From NCBI RefSeq assembly GCF_000143885.2, contig NC_018581.1, positions 1,922,001 through 1,986,000 of the forward strand: a stretch of 64,000 bases of DNA, given 5' to 3'. The notes under the pieces are model-generated. The model worked only from the letters and a program-made list of their open reading frames with translations, searched no databases and was not told the DNA's origin. The position numbers were made by a program, and so were the translations under genes. This DNA is from Gordonia sp. KTR9. Lineage in GTDB: Bacteria; Actinomycetota; Actinomycetes; Mycobacteriales; Mycobacteriaceae. Shown here one piece after another: positions 9,677 to 18,252 of the stretch (position 1 is its first letter; each line of letters starts with the position of its first letter).

Positions 9677-10966
9677 TCAGGTGGTGACCGTCAGCGGCAA
9701 CGTGGTGAAACGTCGCACGAGAATCCCCGGCTCCCATTGCGTCTGCCCCAGATCGATCCGGAAGGTCGTGGCGACGCGCAGCAGATGCTCGACCGCCAGT
9801 CGCGCCTGCAGGCGCGCCAGCGCGGCCCCGACACACAGGTGCAGGCCCTTGCCGAACGCGAGGTGCGACCTGCGGGCCGCCGGGTCGAGGTCGATCGCGG
9901 CGGGATCGTCGAAATGGGCCGGGTCGCGGTTGGCCGCCCCCCACATCAGGAAGACATGCGAGCCGGCGGGCAGGTGTGTGTCGCCGAGCGTGGTGTCGGT
10001 GACGACGTGCCGGAAGTGTCCACGAAAAGGGGTCTCGAGTCGAAGGGTCTCCTCCACGAACACCGGGATGAGATCAGGGTCCCGGCGCAGTCGCTCGACG
10101 ACCTCGGGGTGACGGTCCAAGAGCCAGACGACACTGTTCAGCAGGCTCGTGGTGGACTCGGCGCCCGCGGCGACCAGTTGGAACAAGATCATCACGGCGG
10201 AGGCGTGGTCGAGACGGCCGTCCGCGACGCGCGCGGCCACCTCCGAGAGCGTGGTATCCGCTCCGCTCCCGGCGCCGGTGCCATTCGGCCCGCTCGCTCC
10301 GCTCCCGGCGCCGGTCAACGCCGCCGACAGGTACGCCGTCAGCTCGCCGACCGCCGCGGTCGCCGTCGTCAGCTGCTCCGGCGTGATGACGCCGTCGATC
10401 AGGACGTTGGTCGCGATCGCCCACCGGGTGAGGGTGGCTCGGTCGTCGGGCGGCAGCCCGAGCAGTTCACAGGCGACCGCCATCGGAATCCGTTGCGCGA
10501 CAGCGCTCACCCAGTCGATCCGACCGTCGTGCAGATTCGCGGTCCACGACTCGTCGAGGAGTCGGCGGATGCCGGGCTCGAGTTCACGGATGCGAGCCGG
10601 CGCGACCGACGGCATGACGAGCTTGCGATGGTCCCGGTGCCGGGCACCGTCGGCGGTGGCGAGTACGTGCATCGCATCGCCCAGACCGGCGACGGGGAAC
10701 TCCGAGACCGTGCCGTCGTCGTGCCACACCATCGTCGCGGTCAGGTTCGACGAGAAGTCCTCGGGCCGGCGGACCGCCTCGGCGATGAGGTCCCAGGAGC
10801 CGACGGCGAAGAACGGTGAGTCCCCGATCCGTTGCACCGGGGAGTCGGTGTGCAGGCGCGAGTAGAACGTGGTGGGGTCCTCGGTGGTGTCCATGACACC
10901 AGCGTCGGCGACATCGGCCACGGTGGCACGCGATTCCCGGAAGTCGAGATCGGGAGGATTGAGCAC
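9677..10966 (-). CDS. Cytochrome P450
   Basis: A bacterial soluble P450 of 429 residues. Visible motifs are the I-helix oxygen-activation segment VAAGAESTT, the K-helix ExxR (ETLRLE), and the heme-binding loop FGKGLHLCVGAALARLQ with the axial Cys. GTG 10966 (VLNPPDLDF) is chosen; ATG 10894 would give 405 aa and is possible. Between the G-helix area and the I-helix is an unusual Gly/Ser-rich insert encoded by two copies of a 21-bp repeat. It diverges from a TetR-family gene, which is a likely local regulator. The substrate is unknown. Confidence 0.9.
   Translation of the reverse strand: MLNPPDLDFRESRATVADVADAGVMDTTEDPTTFYSRLHTDSPVQRIGDSPFFAVGSWDLIAEAVRRPEDFSSNLTATMVWHDDGTVSEFPVAGLGDAMHVLATADGARHRDHRKLVMPSVAPARIRELEPGIRRLLDESWTANLHDGRIDWVSAVAQRIPMAVACELLGLPPDDRATLTRWAIATNVLIDGVITPEQLTTATAAVGELTAYLSAALTGAGSGASGPNGTGAGSGADTTLSEVAARVADGRLDHASAVMILFQLVAAGAESTTSLLNSVVWLLDRHPEVVERLRRDPDLIPVFVEETLRLETPFRGHFRHVVTDTTLGDTHLPAGSHVFLMWGAANRDPAHFDDPAAIDLDPAARRSHLAFGKGLHLCVGAALARLQARLAVEHLLRVATTFRIDLGQTQWEPGILVRRFTTLPLTVTT
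10259..10315 (-). repeat. Direct repeat inside the P450 gene (21 bp, period 36 bp)
   Basis: The 21-bp sequence beginning CGCTCCGCTCCC occurs at 10259-10279 and 10295-10315. The copies are in frame and encode two TGAGSGA units, so the protein carries a duplicated flexible Gly/Ser segment. Confidence 0.8.
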
Positions 10967-11032
10967 CTCGGATCGATGTCTCAACGTATGGTCGTGACCA
11001 GCAGAGAGCGGCCACAACCAAGACGCGATTCG

Positions 11033-11045
11033 TCTCATGATGAGA
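11033..11045. promoter_or_regulatory. Palindrome, candidate TetR operator
   Basis: TCTCAT-G-ATGAGA is a perfect 6+1+6 palindrome in the 90-bp region between the divergent P450 and tetR starts, 11 bp before the tetR start codon. That position suits autorepression. No binding evidence is available. Confidence 0.4.
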
Positions 11046-11056
11046 ACGGAGGATGG

Positions 11057-11644
11057 GTGGCTGAGGACTGGCTGGTCGGCGGCGAACGGCGAGACGCCGC
11101 GCGCGAACGCCTCATCGCGCACGCGGCGGCACTCATCGCCCGGCGCGGGCTCGACGCGTTCGATCTCAACGAACTCGGACGCCGGGCGCACTGCTCGAGG
11201 GCGACGATCTACCGCCACGCCGGCGGACGGGCCGTGCTGATCGAGTCCGTGCTCGCCTCGACCTCGGCGCCGGTGCTCGATGCCATCCGGGCCTCGATCT
11301 CAGACCTCACGGGGCGTGAGCGTGCCCGGACGGCGATCATCGAGACCCTGCGAGCCCTACGCGCCGACCGGGTCATTCGACAGTTCCTCCGGCCCGAGAA
11401 CCTGATCGACGCGACGCCGACGGTCCTGTCCTCGCCGGCGGTACATGCGGTGGCCGCGGATCTGATCGGTGTCGATCCCGACGACGTGGTGGGCGCACGG
11501 TTCGTGATCCGCTCGGTTCTGGGCATGCTGCTCTGGCCCGCCGAACCCGAGGAGGAGGCGCGGAGCGCGGCGGCGATCGTCGCCGGCGTCTTCGGCCCGC
11601 ACATCACCTCGATCGACCCCGACGACGACGGCCCGCACCCCTGA
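11057..11644 (+). CDS. TetR-family transcriptional regulator
   Basis: A 195-residue repressor-type protein. The N-terminal helix-turn-helix (about residues 14-60) reads RERLIAHAAALIARRGLDAF, then LGRRAHCSRATIYRHAGGR, the typical TetR recognition region. The C-terminal half is a helical ligand-binding domain without recognisable specificity. GTG 11057 follows GGAGG by 4 nt and starts just ahead of the conserved region. It is divergent from the P450 gene and probably controls it. The stop codon lies in the loop of a terminator hairpin. Confidence 0.85.
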   Translation: MAEDWLVGGERRDAARERLIAHAAALIARRGLDAFDLNELGRRAHCSRATIYRHAGGRAVLIESVLASTSAPVLDAIRASISDLTGRERARTAIIETLRALRADRVIRQFLRPENLIDATPTVLSSPAVHAVAADLIGVDPDDVVGARFVIRSVLGMLLWPAEPEEEARSAAAIVAGVFGPHITSIDPDDDGPHP

Positions 11645-11659
11645 GGGTGCGGGCCGTCG
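11626..11659. terminator. Bidirectional terminator overlapping the tetR stop codon
   Basis: A 15-bp perfect stem with a 4-nt CTGA loop; the loop holds the tetR TGA stop. It separates tetR from the convergent sdhB end 44 bp away. Confidence 0.75.
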
Positions 11660-11687
11660 ACGGGCTGCAGAGAGAAGTTCGATTGGG

Positions 11688-12476
11688 TCAGCGCGAGAAC
11701 ATCAGCGCGCGTTTGACCTCCGAGATCGCCTGGGTGACCTGAATGCCGCGCGGGCAGGCGTCGGTGCAGTTGAAGGTCGTGCGGCAGCGCCACACACCGT
11801 CGACGTCGTTGAGGATGTCGAGACGCTCGACGGCGCCCTCGTCGCGGCTGTCGAAGATGAACCGATGCGCGTTGACGATCGCGGCCGGACCGAAGTACGA
11901 ACCCTCGGTCCAGAACACGGGACAGCTCGTCGTACAGCAGGCGCACAGGATGCACTTGGTGGTGTCGTCGAAGCGGGCGCGGTCGGCCTGGCTCTGGATG
12001 CGCTCGCGGGTCGGCTCGTTGCCCGAGGTGATCAGGAACGGCTTGATCGCGCGGAACGCGTCGAAGAACGGCTCCATGTCGACGACGAGATCCTTCTCCA
12101 CCGGCAGGCCGCGGATCGGCTCGATGGTGATGGTGATCTCCTTGGACTTGTCCTTGGGGAGCATGTCCTTCATCAGGAGCTTGCAGGCGAGACGGTTGAC
12201 GCCGTTGATCCGCATCGCGTCCGACCCGCACACACCGTGGGCGCAACTACGACGGAACGTGAGGGTCCCGTCGAGGTAGCCCTTCACATACAGGAGTAGG
12301 TTGAGCAGACGGTCCGTCGGCAGCGCCGGGACGCGGAAGCTCTCGAAGCCCTGGGCGTCGGGGTTCTCCGGGTTGAAACGGAAGATCTTGAGCGTCACCA
12401 TGGTGGCCTCGTCGGGCACCGGTGGCAACGGCGGCTCGTCGGAGGACGGCGCGGGCTTGTCCAGAACAGATGTCAT
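11688..12476 (-). CDS. sdhB: Succinate dehydrogenase iron-sulfur subunit
   Basis: The 262-residue SdhB carries three Fe-S clusters that pass electrons from SdhA to quinone. The [2Fe-2S] ligands are in RRSCAHGVCGSDAM and NRLACKLL. The [4Fe-4S] and [3Fe-4S] ligands are in CILCACCTTSCP and CRTTFNCTDACPRG. The start codon overlaps the sdhA stop (TGATG), so it is translationally coupled. It is the last gene of sdhCDAB, and the order is the same as in M. tuberculosis Rv3316-Rv3319. Confidence 0.97.
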   Translation of the reverse strand: MTSVLDKPAPSSDEPPLPPVPDEATMVTLKIFRFNPENPDAQGFESFRVPALPTDRLLNLLLYVKGYLDGTLTFRRSCAHGVCGSDAMRINGVNRLACKLLMKDMLPKDKSKEITITIEPIRGLPVEKDLVVDMEPFFDAFRAIKPFLITSGNEPTRERIQSQADRARFDDTTKCILCACCTTSCPVFWTEGSYFGPAAIVNAHRFIFDSRDEGAVERLDILNDVDGVWRCRTTFNCTDACPRGIQVTQAISEVKRALMFSR

Positions 12477-14230
12477 CAGTACTTACGCTCCATCGGCTCG
12501 TAGCGGGTTTCCACGACCGGCTTGTAGTCCAACTCGATGTCTGACAGCAGATCGGTGCCCTTTTTGTAGGCCATGGTGTGCCGCTTGTAGTTGACGTCGT
12601 CACGATCCGGGTAGTCTTCGCGTGCGTGACCGCCGCGGGACTCCTTGCGGTTCAGGGCTCCGGCCACCGTCACCTCGGCCATCTCCAGCAGGAAGCCGAG
12701 TTCGATGGCCTCGAGGAGATCGCTGTTGAAGCGCTTGCCCTTGTCGTGGACCCGGATGTGCGCGTAGCGCTCCTTGAACCGGTGGATGTCGGTCAGCGCC
12801 TGCTTGAGGGTCTCCTCGGTGCGGAACACCGACGCGTTGGCGTCCATCGAGGCCTGCAGCTCGGTACGGATGTCGGCGACGCGTTCGTGGCCGTGGTCGC
12901 TGAGCAGCAGTTCGAGCCACGAATCGACCATCTCGGTGGGCGTCTCGGGGAGTTCGGCGAACTCGGCCGAGTTCGCGTAGTCCGCCGCGGCGATGCCCGC
13001 CCGGCGTCCGAAGACGTTGATGTCGAGCAGTGAGTTGGTGCCCAGGCGGTTTGCTCCGTGGACCGACACGCACGCGCACTCGCCGGCCGCGTACAGGCCG
13101 TGGACGACCTCGTCGTTGTTGCGCAGCACCTGGCCGTTGATGTTCGTCGGGATGCCGCCCATGACGTAGTGGCAGGTCGGGAACACCGGCACGTACTCGG
13201 TGACCGGGTCGACGCCGAGGTAGGTGCGGGCGAACTCGGTGATGTCGGGGAGCTTCTCGTTGAGGACGTCCTCGCCGAGGTGGGTCACGTCGATGTAGAC
13301 GTAGTCCTTGTTCGGCCCGGCGCCGCGACCCTCGAGCACCTCGAGCACCATCGATCGGGCGACGATGTCGCGCGGCGCGAGGTCCTTGATGGTGGGGGCG
13401 TAGCGCTCCATGAAGCGCTCACCGTCGGCATTGCGCAGGATGCCGCCCTCACCGCGGACCGCCTCCGATATGAGGATGCCGAGGCCGGCCAGACCCGTCG
13501 GGTGGAACTGGTGGAATTCCATGTCCTCGAGGGGGAGCCCCTTGCGGAAGATGATGCCCATGCCGTCACCGGTCAGCGTGTGCGCATTCGACGTCGTCTT
13601 GTACATGCGGCCCGAGCCGCCGGTGGCGAAGACGATCGACTTGGCGTGGAACACGTGGATCTCGCCGGTCGCGAGCTCGTAGGCGACGACGCCGGTGGCG
13701 ACCTGCTCGCCCTTCTCGTTCTCGGTGAGGCAGATGTCGAGGGCGTAGAACTCGTTGAAGAACTCGACGTCGTGCTTGACGCAGTTCTGGTACAGCGTCT
13801 GCAGGATCATGTGACCGGTGCGGTCGGCTGCGTAACAGGCACGCCGGACCGGGGACTTGCCGTGGTCGCGGGTGTGACCGCCGAAGCGCCGCTGGTCGAT
13901 CTTGCCCTCGGGGGTCCGGTTGAAGGGCAGGCCCATCTTCTCCAGATCGAGCACCGCGTCGATGGCCTCCTTGGCCATGATCTCGACGGCGTCCTGATCG
14001 GCGAGGTAGTCACCACCCTTGACCGTGTCGAAGGTGTGCCACTCCCAGTTGTCTTCCTCGACGTTGGCGAGTGCCGCGCACATGCCACCCTGGGCCGCAC
14101 CGGTGTGGCTGCGGGTCGGGTAGAGCTTGGTCAGTACCGCGGTGCGGGCACGAGGTGCGGCTTCGATCGCCGCGCGCATTCCGGCGCCGCCGGCGCCCAC
14201 GATGACGACGTCGTAGCGATGTTCCTGCAT
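12476..14230 (-). CDS. sdhA: Succinate dehydrogenase flavoprotein subunit
   Basis: A 584-residue FAD subunit that oxidises succinate to fumarate in the TCA cycle. The N-terminal dinucleotide fold is VVIVGAGGAGMRAAIEA. The FAD-attachment His lies in RSHTGAAQGGM, and the active-site regions HQFHPTGL, GGIPTN and HGANRLGTNSLLD are present. ATG 14230 follows GGAGA with 9 nt spacing. It sits 14 bp after sdhD in a tight operon. Confidence 0.97.
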   Translation of the reverse strand: MQEHRYDVVIVGAGGAGMRAAIEAAPRARTAVLTKLYPTRSHTGAAQGGMCAALANVEEDNWEWHTFDTVKGGDYLADQDAVEIMAKEAIDAVLDLEKMGLPFNRTPEGKIDQRRFGGHTRDHGKSPVRRACYAADRTGHMILQTLYQNCVKHDVEFFNEFYALDICLTENEKGEQVATGVVAYELATGEIHVFHAKSIVFATGGSGRMYKTTSNAHTLTGDGMGIIFRKGLPLEDMEFHQFHPTGLAGLGILISEAVRGEGGILRNADGERFMERYAPTIKDLAPRDIVARSMVLEVLEGRGAGPNKDYVYIDVTHLGEDVLNEKLPDITEFARTYLGVDPVTEYVPVFPTCHYVMGGIPTNINGQVLRNNDEVVHGLYAAGECACVSVHGANRLGTNSLLDINVFGRRAGIAAADYANSAEFAELPETPTEMVDSWLELLLSDHGHERVADIRTELQASMDANASVFRTEETLKQALTDIHRFKERYAHIRVHDKGKRFNSDLLEAIELGFLLEMAEVTVAGALNRKESRGGHAREDYPDRDDVNYKRHTMAYKKGTDLLSDIELDYKPVVETRYEPMERKY

Positions 14231-14244
14231 GTTCTAGGTCTCCT

Positions 14245-14700
14245 CTAGCCGACGCTGTTGACGTCGAAGGTCAGGAGGGCGTAGGTGCCCATCGTGAGGA
14301 CGAGGATCATCGACACGGCGAGCAGCACGTTCAGCCAGAAACGGGTCGAGTCCTTGCGGGAGTAGTCGGCGATGACGGTGCGCACACCGTTGCCGCCGTG
14401 CAGCTGGGCCAGCCACAGCATGGTGAGGTCCCAGATCTGCCAGAAGGGTGAGCTCCAGCGTGCGGCGACGAACGAGGCGTCGATGCGGTGCACGCCGCCG
14501 TCCCAGGCCAGCATGATGAACATGTGGCCGATCGTCAGGACGACGAGCAGCAGACCCGAGAACCGCATGAACAGCCATGCGTTCTTCTCGAAGTTGCCGC
14601 CCTTGGGCTTGCGGGGCGAGCGCGGGTTGTCCAGGCTCGCGGGACGGTCGTGTTGCGTGCCGAGGGTCTTGGCGACACCGGTGGCTTCCGAGGTGGTCAT
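14245..14700 (-). CDS. sdhD: Succinate dehydrogenase membrane anchor subunit
   Basis: A 151-residue protein with three membrane helices (around residues 45-65, 90-108 and 120-145). It contains HMFIMLAWDGGVHRIDASF, typical of actinobacterial SdhD; the His residues are candidate heme or quinone-site ligands. The N-terminal 40 residues are polar. It follows sdhC by 12 bp. Confidence 0.92.
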   Translation of the reverse strand: MTTSEATGVAKTLGTQHDRPASLDNPRSPRKPKGGNFEKNAWLFMRFSGLLLVVLTIGHMFIMLAWDGGVHRIDASFVAARWSSPFWQIWDLTMLWLAQLHGGNGVRTVIADYSRKDSTRFWLNVLLAVSMILVLTMGTYALLTFDVNSVG

Positions 14701-14712
14701 CTCTGGTGTCTC

Positions 14713-15117
14713 CTACAGGTGGCTGAACAGGATCTGCAGCAGGCGGACCGTGCCGGCCCCGAAGGCGATGACGAACAGGGTCATGGCCACCCACAGCATC
14801 TGCCGCTGGTACTTGGGTCCCTTGGACCAGAAGTCCACGAGGATCAGGCGCACACCGTTGAAGGCGTGGAACAGGACGCAGGCGACCAGGGCGATCTCCA
14901 TGAGGCCGATGATCGGCGTCTTGTAGGTCTCGATGATCGCGTCGTACTGATTCGGGTCGACGCGGATGACCGCGGTGTCCAGCACGTGTACGAACAGGAA
15001 GAAGAAGATCGTGACGCCGGTGATGCGGTGCAGGACCCACGACCACATGCCGGGATCGCCGCGATAAAGAGATCGTCTGCGCACCGGGTCGGGTGCGACT
15101 TCGGTCGAGGTGCTCAT
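14713..15117 (-). CDS. sdhC: Succinate dehydrogenase cytochrome b556 subunit
   Basis: A 134-residue anchor subunit with three membrane helices. The early segment SLYRGDPGMWSWVLHRITGV contains the conserved Ser-x-x-His-Arg quinone/heme region, and a second His is in VACVLFHAFNGVRL. ATG 15117 is chosen by homology, with GGAGG 11 nt upstream. The frame stays open far upstream, but that part is the leader and overlaps the divergent cdd. It is the first gene of sdhCDAB, about 130 nt downstream of a promoter bearing an IdeR-like box. Confidence 0.93.
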   Translation of the reverse strand: MSTSTEVAPDPVRRRSLYRGDPGMWSWVLHRITGVTIFFFLFVHVLDTAVIRVDPNQYDAIIETYKTPIIGLMEIALVACVLFHAFNGVRLILVDFWSKGPKYQRQMLWVAMTLFVIAFGAGTVRLLQILFSHL

Positions 15118-15253
15118 CGGGAAAGTGGCCTCCAACATCGTCGATGGACGCGTCGAATCGGCATGCTCCGACTCGACCATGGACCCATAGGAAGAGACTC
15201 TAAACCCATGCCCATTCCGGTGGTAAATTGCCCGAACCGATCTGAGCGACAAG

Positions 15254-15282
15254 ACATTACGACTTAGGTTTGCCTTACCCAA
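15254..15282 (-). promoter_or_regulatory. sdhCDAB promoter with overlapping IdeR-like iron box
   Basis: On the minus strand TTGGGT (15277-15282) and TAATGT (15254-15259) are separated by exactly 17 bp and form a plausible -35/-10 pair for sdhC. The plus-strand 19-mer at 15264-15282, TTAGGTTTGCCTTACCCAA, matches the IdeR consensus at 15 of 19 positions and covers the -35 and spacer. It lies between sdhC and the divergent cdd, so either gene could be the target. Confidence 0.55.
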
Positions 15283-15341
15283 GCTTTGCGGTGATGAAAT
15301 CCAGATGAACGGCCGGTGACGCCGTGCGACAGGAGATTCAC

Positions 15342-15746
15342 GTGGTTGCTGAAATCGAGTGGAATACGTTGCGGGACAAGGCAAAATCAATGATCGAACG
15401 CGCCTACGCGCCGTACTCGCAGTACCCGGTGGGGGCTGCCGGGATCACCGCCGAGGGGCGTGTCATCGCTGGTTGCAATGTGGAAAATGTCTCATATGGG
15501 CTGGGTATCTGCGCCGAGGTCGCGCTGGTCGCGGCCCTGGTGAACGGCGGCGACCGGGCACTGCGCGCGGTCAGCGTCTGCGACTCCCGCGGGGCGGTGC
15601 TGATGCCGTGCGGCCGGTGCCGGCAGGTGCTCCTCGAACACGGCGGGCGCGGGCTCCTCGTCGACCATCCGCAGGGTCCCCGGACGCTCGCGGATCTGCT
15701 CCCGGACGCCTTCGGACCCGACGATCTCGACGCGGTCCGCTCATGA
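15342..15746 (+). CDS. cdd: Cytidine deaminase
   Basis: A 134-residue zinc deaminase that turns cytidine and deoxycytidine into uridine and deoxyuridine. The zinc ligands are Cys57 in GICAEV and Cys90/Cys93 in PCGRCRQVL, with Glu59 as the proton shuttle; CNVENVSYG lines the ribose site. GTG 15342 is selected because AGGAG lies 6 nt before it; GTG 15324 has no such site. Its stop overlaps the deoA start (ATGA), and the order cdd-deoA-add is a coupled nucleoside-salvage operon. Confidence 0.95.
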   Translation: MVAEIEWNTLRDKAKSMIERAYAPYSQYPVGAAGITAEGRVIAGCNVENVSYGLGICAEVALVAALVNGGDRALRAVSVCDSRGAVLMPCGRCRQVLLEHGGRGLLVDHPQGPRTLADLLPDAFGPDDLDAVRS

Positions 15747-17080
15747 CGGTCGAGGACCGCGAGATCATCCACGCGGTGTCGGTCATCGCCACAAAGCGGG
15801 GCGGACACGAACTCAGCGACGCGCAGATCGCGTGGATGGTCGACGGTTACACCCGTGGCGAGGTGGCGCCGGAACAGATGTCGGCACTGCTGATGGCGGT
15901 GTACCTGCGCGGTATGGATCGCCGGGAGATCGCGTCCTGGACGCACGCGATGATCGACAGCGGGCGGCGGATGGATCTGTCCGGTCTGCGGCGGAACGGG
16001 AAGACGCTCGCGACCGTCGACAAGCACTCGACCGGCGGCGTCGGTGACAAGATCACCCTCCCGCTCACACCGCTGGTCGCATCCTTCGGTGTCGCCGTGC
16101 CGCAGCTGTCCGGCCGGGGGCTCGGTCACACCGGCGGCACGTTGGACAAGCTGGAGTCCATTCCGGGATGGCGGGCCGAGGTGAGCACGGCCGAGATGCT
16201 CGACCAACTCGAACGCGTCGGCGCGGTCATCTGCGCCGCGGGTGCCGACCTGGCGCCGGCCGACCGCAAGCTCTACGCACTGCGCGACGTCACCGGAACG
16301 GTCGAATCCATTCCGCTGCTGGCCTCGTCGATCATGAGCAAGAAGATCGCCGAGGGGACCGGTGCGCTGGTCCTCGATGTCAAGACCGGATCGGGTGCCT
16401 TCCTGCCCGAAGAGAGCGACGCGCGCGAACTCGCGTCGACGATGGTCGAACTCGGTCACGACGCCGGGGTCGACACCCGCGCCGTGATCACCGACATGAG
16501 CACACCGCTCGGACTCGCGGTCGGCAATGCCGTCGAGGTGGCCGAGTCGGTGGAGGTCCTCGCGGGCGGCGGGCCCGCCGACGTCGTCGAGCTCACCCTG
16601 GCCCTGGCCAGGGAGATGCTCGACGCCGCGGGGCTCGTCGACGCCGATCCGGCAACCCATCTCGCCGACGGCCGGGCGATGGACACCTGGCGGGCGATGA
16701 TCGCCGCGCAGGGCGGCGACCCGGACGCGCCGCTACCGCAGGCGCGCCATCACGACACCGTGACCGCGGCGCGTGACGGTGTCGTCACCCAGATGGATGC
16801 GCGCGCGGTGGGCGACGCCGCATGGCGACTCGGGGGTGGCAGATCGAAACCGGGGGAGGCGGTCGCGGCCGAGGCCGGAGTGATCATCCATGCGAAACCG
16901 GGGGATCGTGTGCGGGCCGGTCAACCGTTGTTCACCCTGCACACGCAGGATGAGGGCCGGATCGCCGGCGCGCGCTCGTGTCTGCCCGGGGCGGCGACGG
17001 TCGAGCCCGACGCCCCTGGACACGCGGTCGGCGCGGGCACCCGACCACTGATCATCGACCGCGTTAGGTTCACTCCATGA
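15743..17080 (+). CDS. deoA: Thymidine phosphorylase (pyrimidine-nucleoside phosphorylase)
   Basis: A 445-residue phosphorylase that splits thymidine/deoxyuridine to base and deoxyribose-1-phosphate. The family signature is in [20 protein letters not shown]. The phosphate-binding stretch [24 protein letters not shown] and the C-terminal PYNP domain ([18 protein letters not shown]) are present. ATG 15743 overlaps the cdd stop by 4 nt, and its own stop overlaps the add start in the same way. Confidence 0.95.
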   Translation: MTVEDREIIHAVSVIATKRGGHELSDAQIAWMVDGYTRGEVAPEQMSALLMAVYLRGMDRREIASWTHAMIDSGRRMDLSGLRRNGKTLATVDKHSTGGVGDKITLPLTPLVASFGVAVPQLSGRGLGHTGGTLDKLESIPGWRAEVSTAEMLDQLERVGAVICAAGADLAPADRKLYALRDVTGTVESIPLLASSIMSKKIAEGTGALVLDVKTGSGAFLPEESDARELASTMVELGHDAGVDTRAVITDMSTPLGLAVGNAVEVAESVEVLAGGGPADVVELTLALAREMLDAAGLVDADPATHLADGRAMDTWRAMIAAQGGDPDAPLPQARHHDTVTAARDGVVTQMDARAVGDAAWRLGGGRSKPGEAVAAEAGVIIHAKPGDRVRAGQPLFTLHTQDEGRIAGARSCLPGAATVEPDAPGHAVGAGTRPLIIDRVRFTP

Positions 17081-18207
17081 CGACGCTGACCCCGGCGAAC
17101 ATCTCCCTCGCCCCGAAGGTGCTGCTGCACGACCACCTCGACGGCGGACTCCGGCCTGCGACGGTCCTCGAACTGGCCCACGAGGTGGGTTACGAGGACC
17201 TGCCGTCGGACGAGAACGGCAGGCAGATCGACGACGCCGAGACACTCGGGCAGTGGTTCCGCCGGGCGGCCGACAGCGGCTCGCTTGAGCGCTACCTCGA
17301 GACCTTCTCCCACACGGTCGCGGTGATGCAGACCGCCGGCGCTCTGCAACGCGTTGCGCGGGAGTGCGTGGAGGATCTCGCCGCAGACGGTGTCGTCTAC
17401 GCCGAGGTCCGTTACGCGCCCGAGCAGCATCTCGAAGGTGGCCTGGAGCTCGGTGAGGTCGTCGAGGCCGTGTTGCGGGGTTTCGCCGAGGGGGAGGCCG
17501 TCGCGGCCGAGCAGGGCCGGAGCATCACCGTGCGCTGTCTGGTCACCGCGATGCGCCATGCGGCCCGGTCGCGCGAGATCGCCGAACTGGCGGTCCGCTA
17601 CCGCGAGCGGGGCGTCGTGGGCTTCGACATCGCCGGTGCCGAGGCCGGGCATCCGCCGACTCGTCACCTCGATGCGTTCGAGTACATGCGAGCCAATTGC
17701 GCACCGTTCACGATCCATGCGGGCGAGGCGTTCGGCCTTCCGTCGATCCACGAAGCCATCGGTTTCTGCGGGACGGACCGACTGGGCCACGGCGTCCGCG
17801 TCTTCGACGACATCGAACTCCCCGCCGGGGTCGACCTCGCGGCGGGGTCGTTCGCCGGCGCGAAGCTGGGCCAGGTGGCGAACGTCGTGCGGGACAAGCG
17901 GATTCCGCTCGAACTGTGCCCGAGTTCGAATGTCCAGACCGGCGCGGTCGGTTCACTCGCCGAGCATCCGTTCAACGTGCTGGCACGGTTGCGATTCCGC
18001 GTCACCGTCAACACCGACAACCGGCTCATGTCCGACACCACGATGAGCAAGGAATTCGGTCTGCTCGCCGATCAGTTCGGATACGGCTGGGCAGATTTCG
18101 AACGGTTCACCGTGAACGCGATGAAATCGGCGTTCATCCACTTCGACGAGCGGTTGGCGTTCATCGACGACGTCATCAAGCCCGGCTACGCGGTGCTGCT
18201 CGGCTGA
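17077..18207 (+). CDS. add: Adenosine deaminase
   Basis: A 376-residue metal-dependent deaminase converting adenosine/deoxyadenosine to inosine forms. His18 and His20 in LLHDHLDGG bind zinc, HAGEAFG carries the third His and the catalytic Glu, LGHGVR gives the conserved His, and [10 protein letters not shown] holds the Asp. It is the last gene of cdd-deoA-add, with coupled ATGA overlap. Its inosine product feeds the PunA enzyme encoded 6 kb away. Confidence 0.95.
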   Translation: MTTLTPANISLAPKVLLHDHLDGGLRPATVLELAHEVGYEDLPSDENGRQIDDAETLGQWFRRAADSGSLERYLETFSHTVAVMQTAGALQRVARECVEDLAADGVVYAEVRYAPEQHLEGGLELGEVVEAVLRGFAEGEAVAAEQGRSITVRCLVTAMRHAARSREIAELAVRYRERGVVGFDIAGAEAGHPPTRHLDAFEYMRANCAPFTIHAGEAFGLPSIHEAIGFCGTDRLGHGVRVFDDIELPAGVDLAAGSFAGAKLGQVANVVRDKRIPLELCPSSNVQTGAVGSLAEHPFNVLARLRFRVTVNTDNRLMSDTTMSKEFGLLADQFGYGWADFERFTVNAMKSAFIHFDERLAFIDDVIKPGYAVLLG

Positions 18208-18217
18208 GCAGCACCGC
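18190..18217. terminator. Terminator overlapping the add stop codon
   Basis: GCGGTGCTGCTC-GGCT-GAGCAGCACCGC is a perfect 12-bp hairpin, with the add TGA straddling loop and stem. It separates add from the convergent gene ending at 18253. Confidence 0.75.
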
Positions 18218-18252
18218 CTTGGCGGGCGTGGGAACGGGAGCGGACCGGCCCG

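Noticed and set aside
13058..14248. A 396-codon open frame antisense to sdhA
   Set aside because: The opposite strand is unmistakably SdhA; the frame has no start signal or family resemblance.
15118..15390. N-terminal extension of sdhC up to about 15390
   Set aside because: It would run through the IdeR-like box and the start of divergent cdd; SdhC homology begins at ATG 15117.
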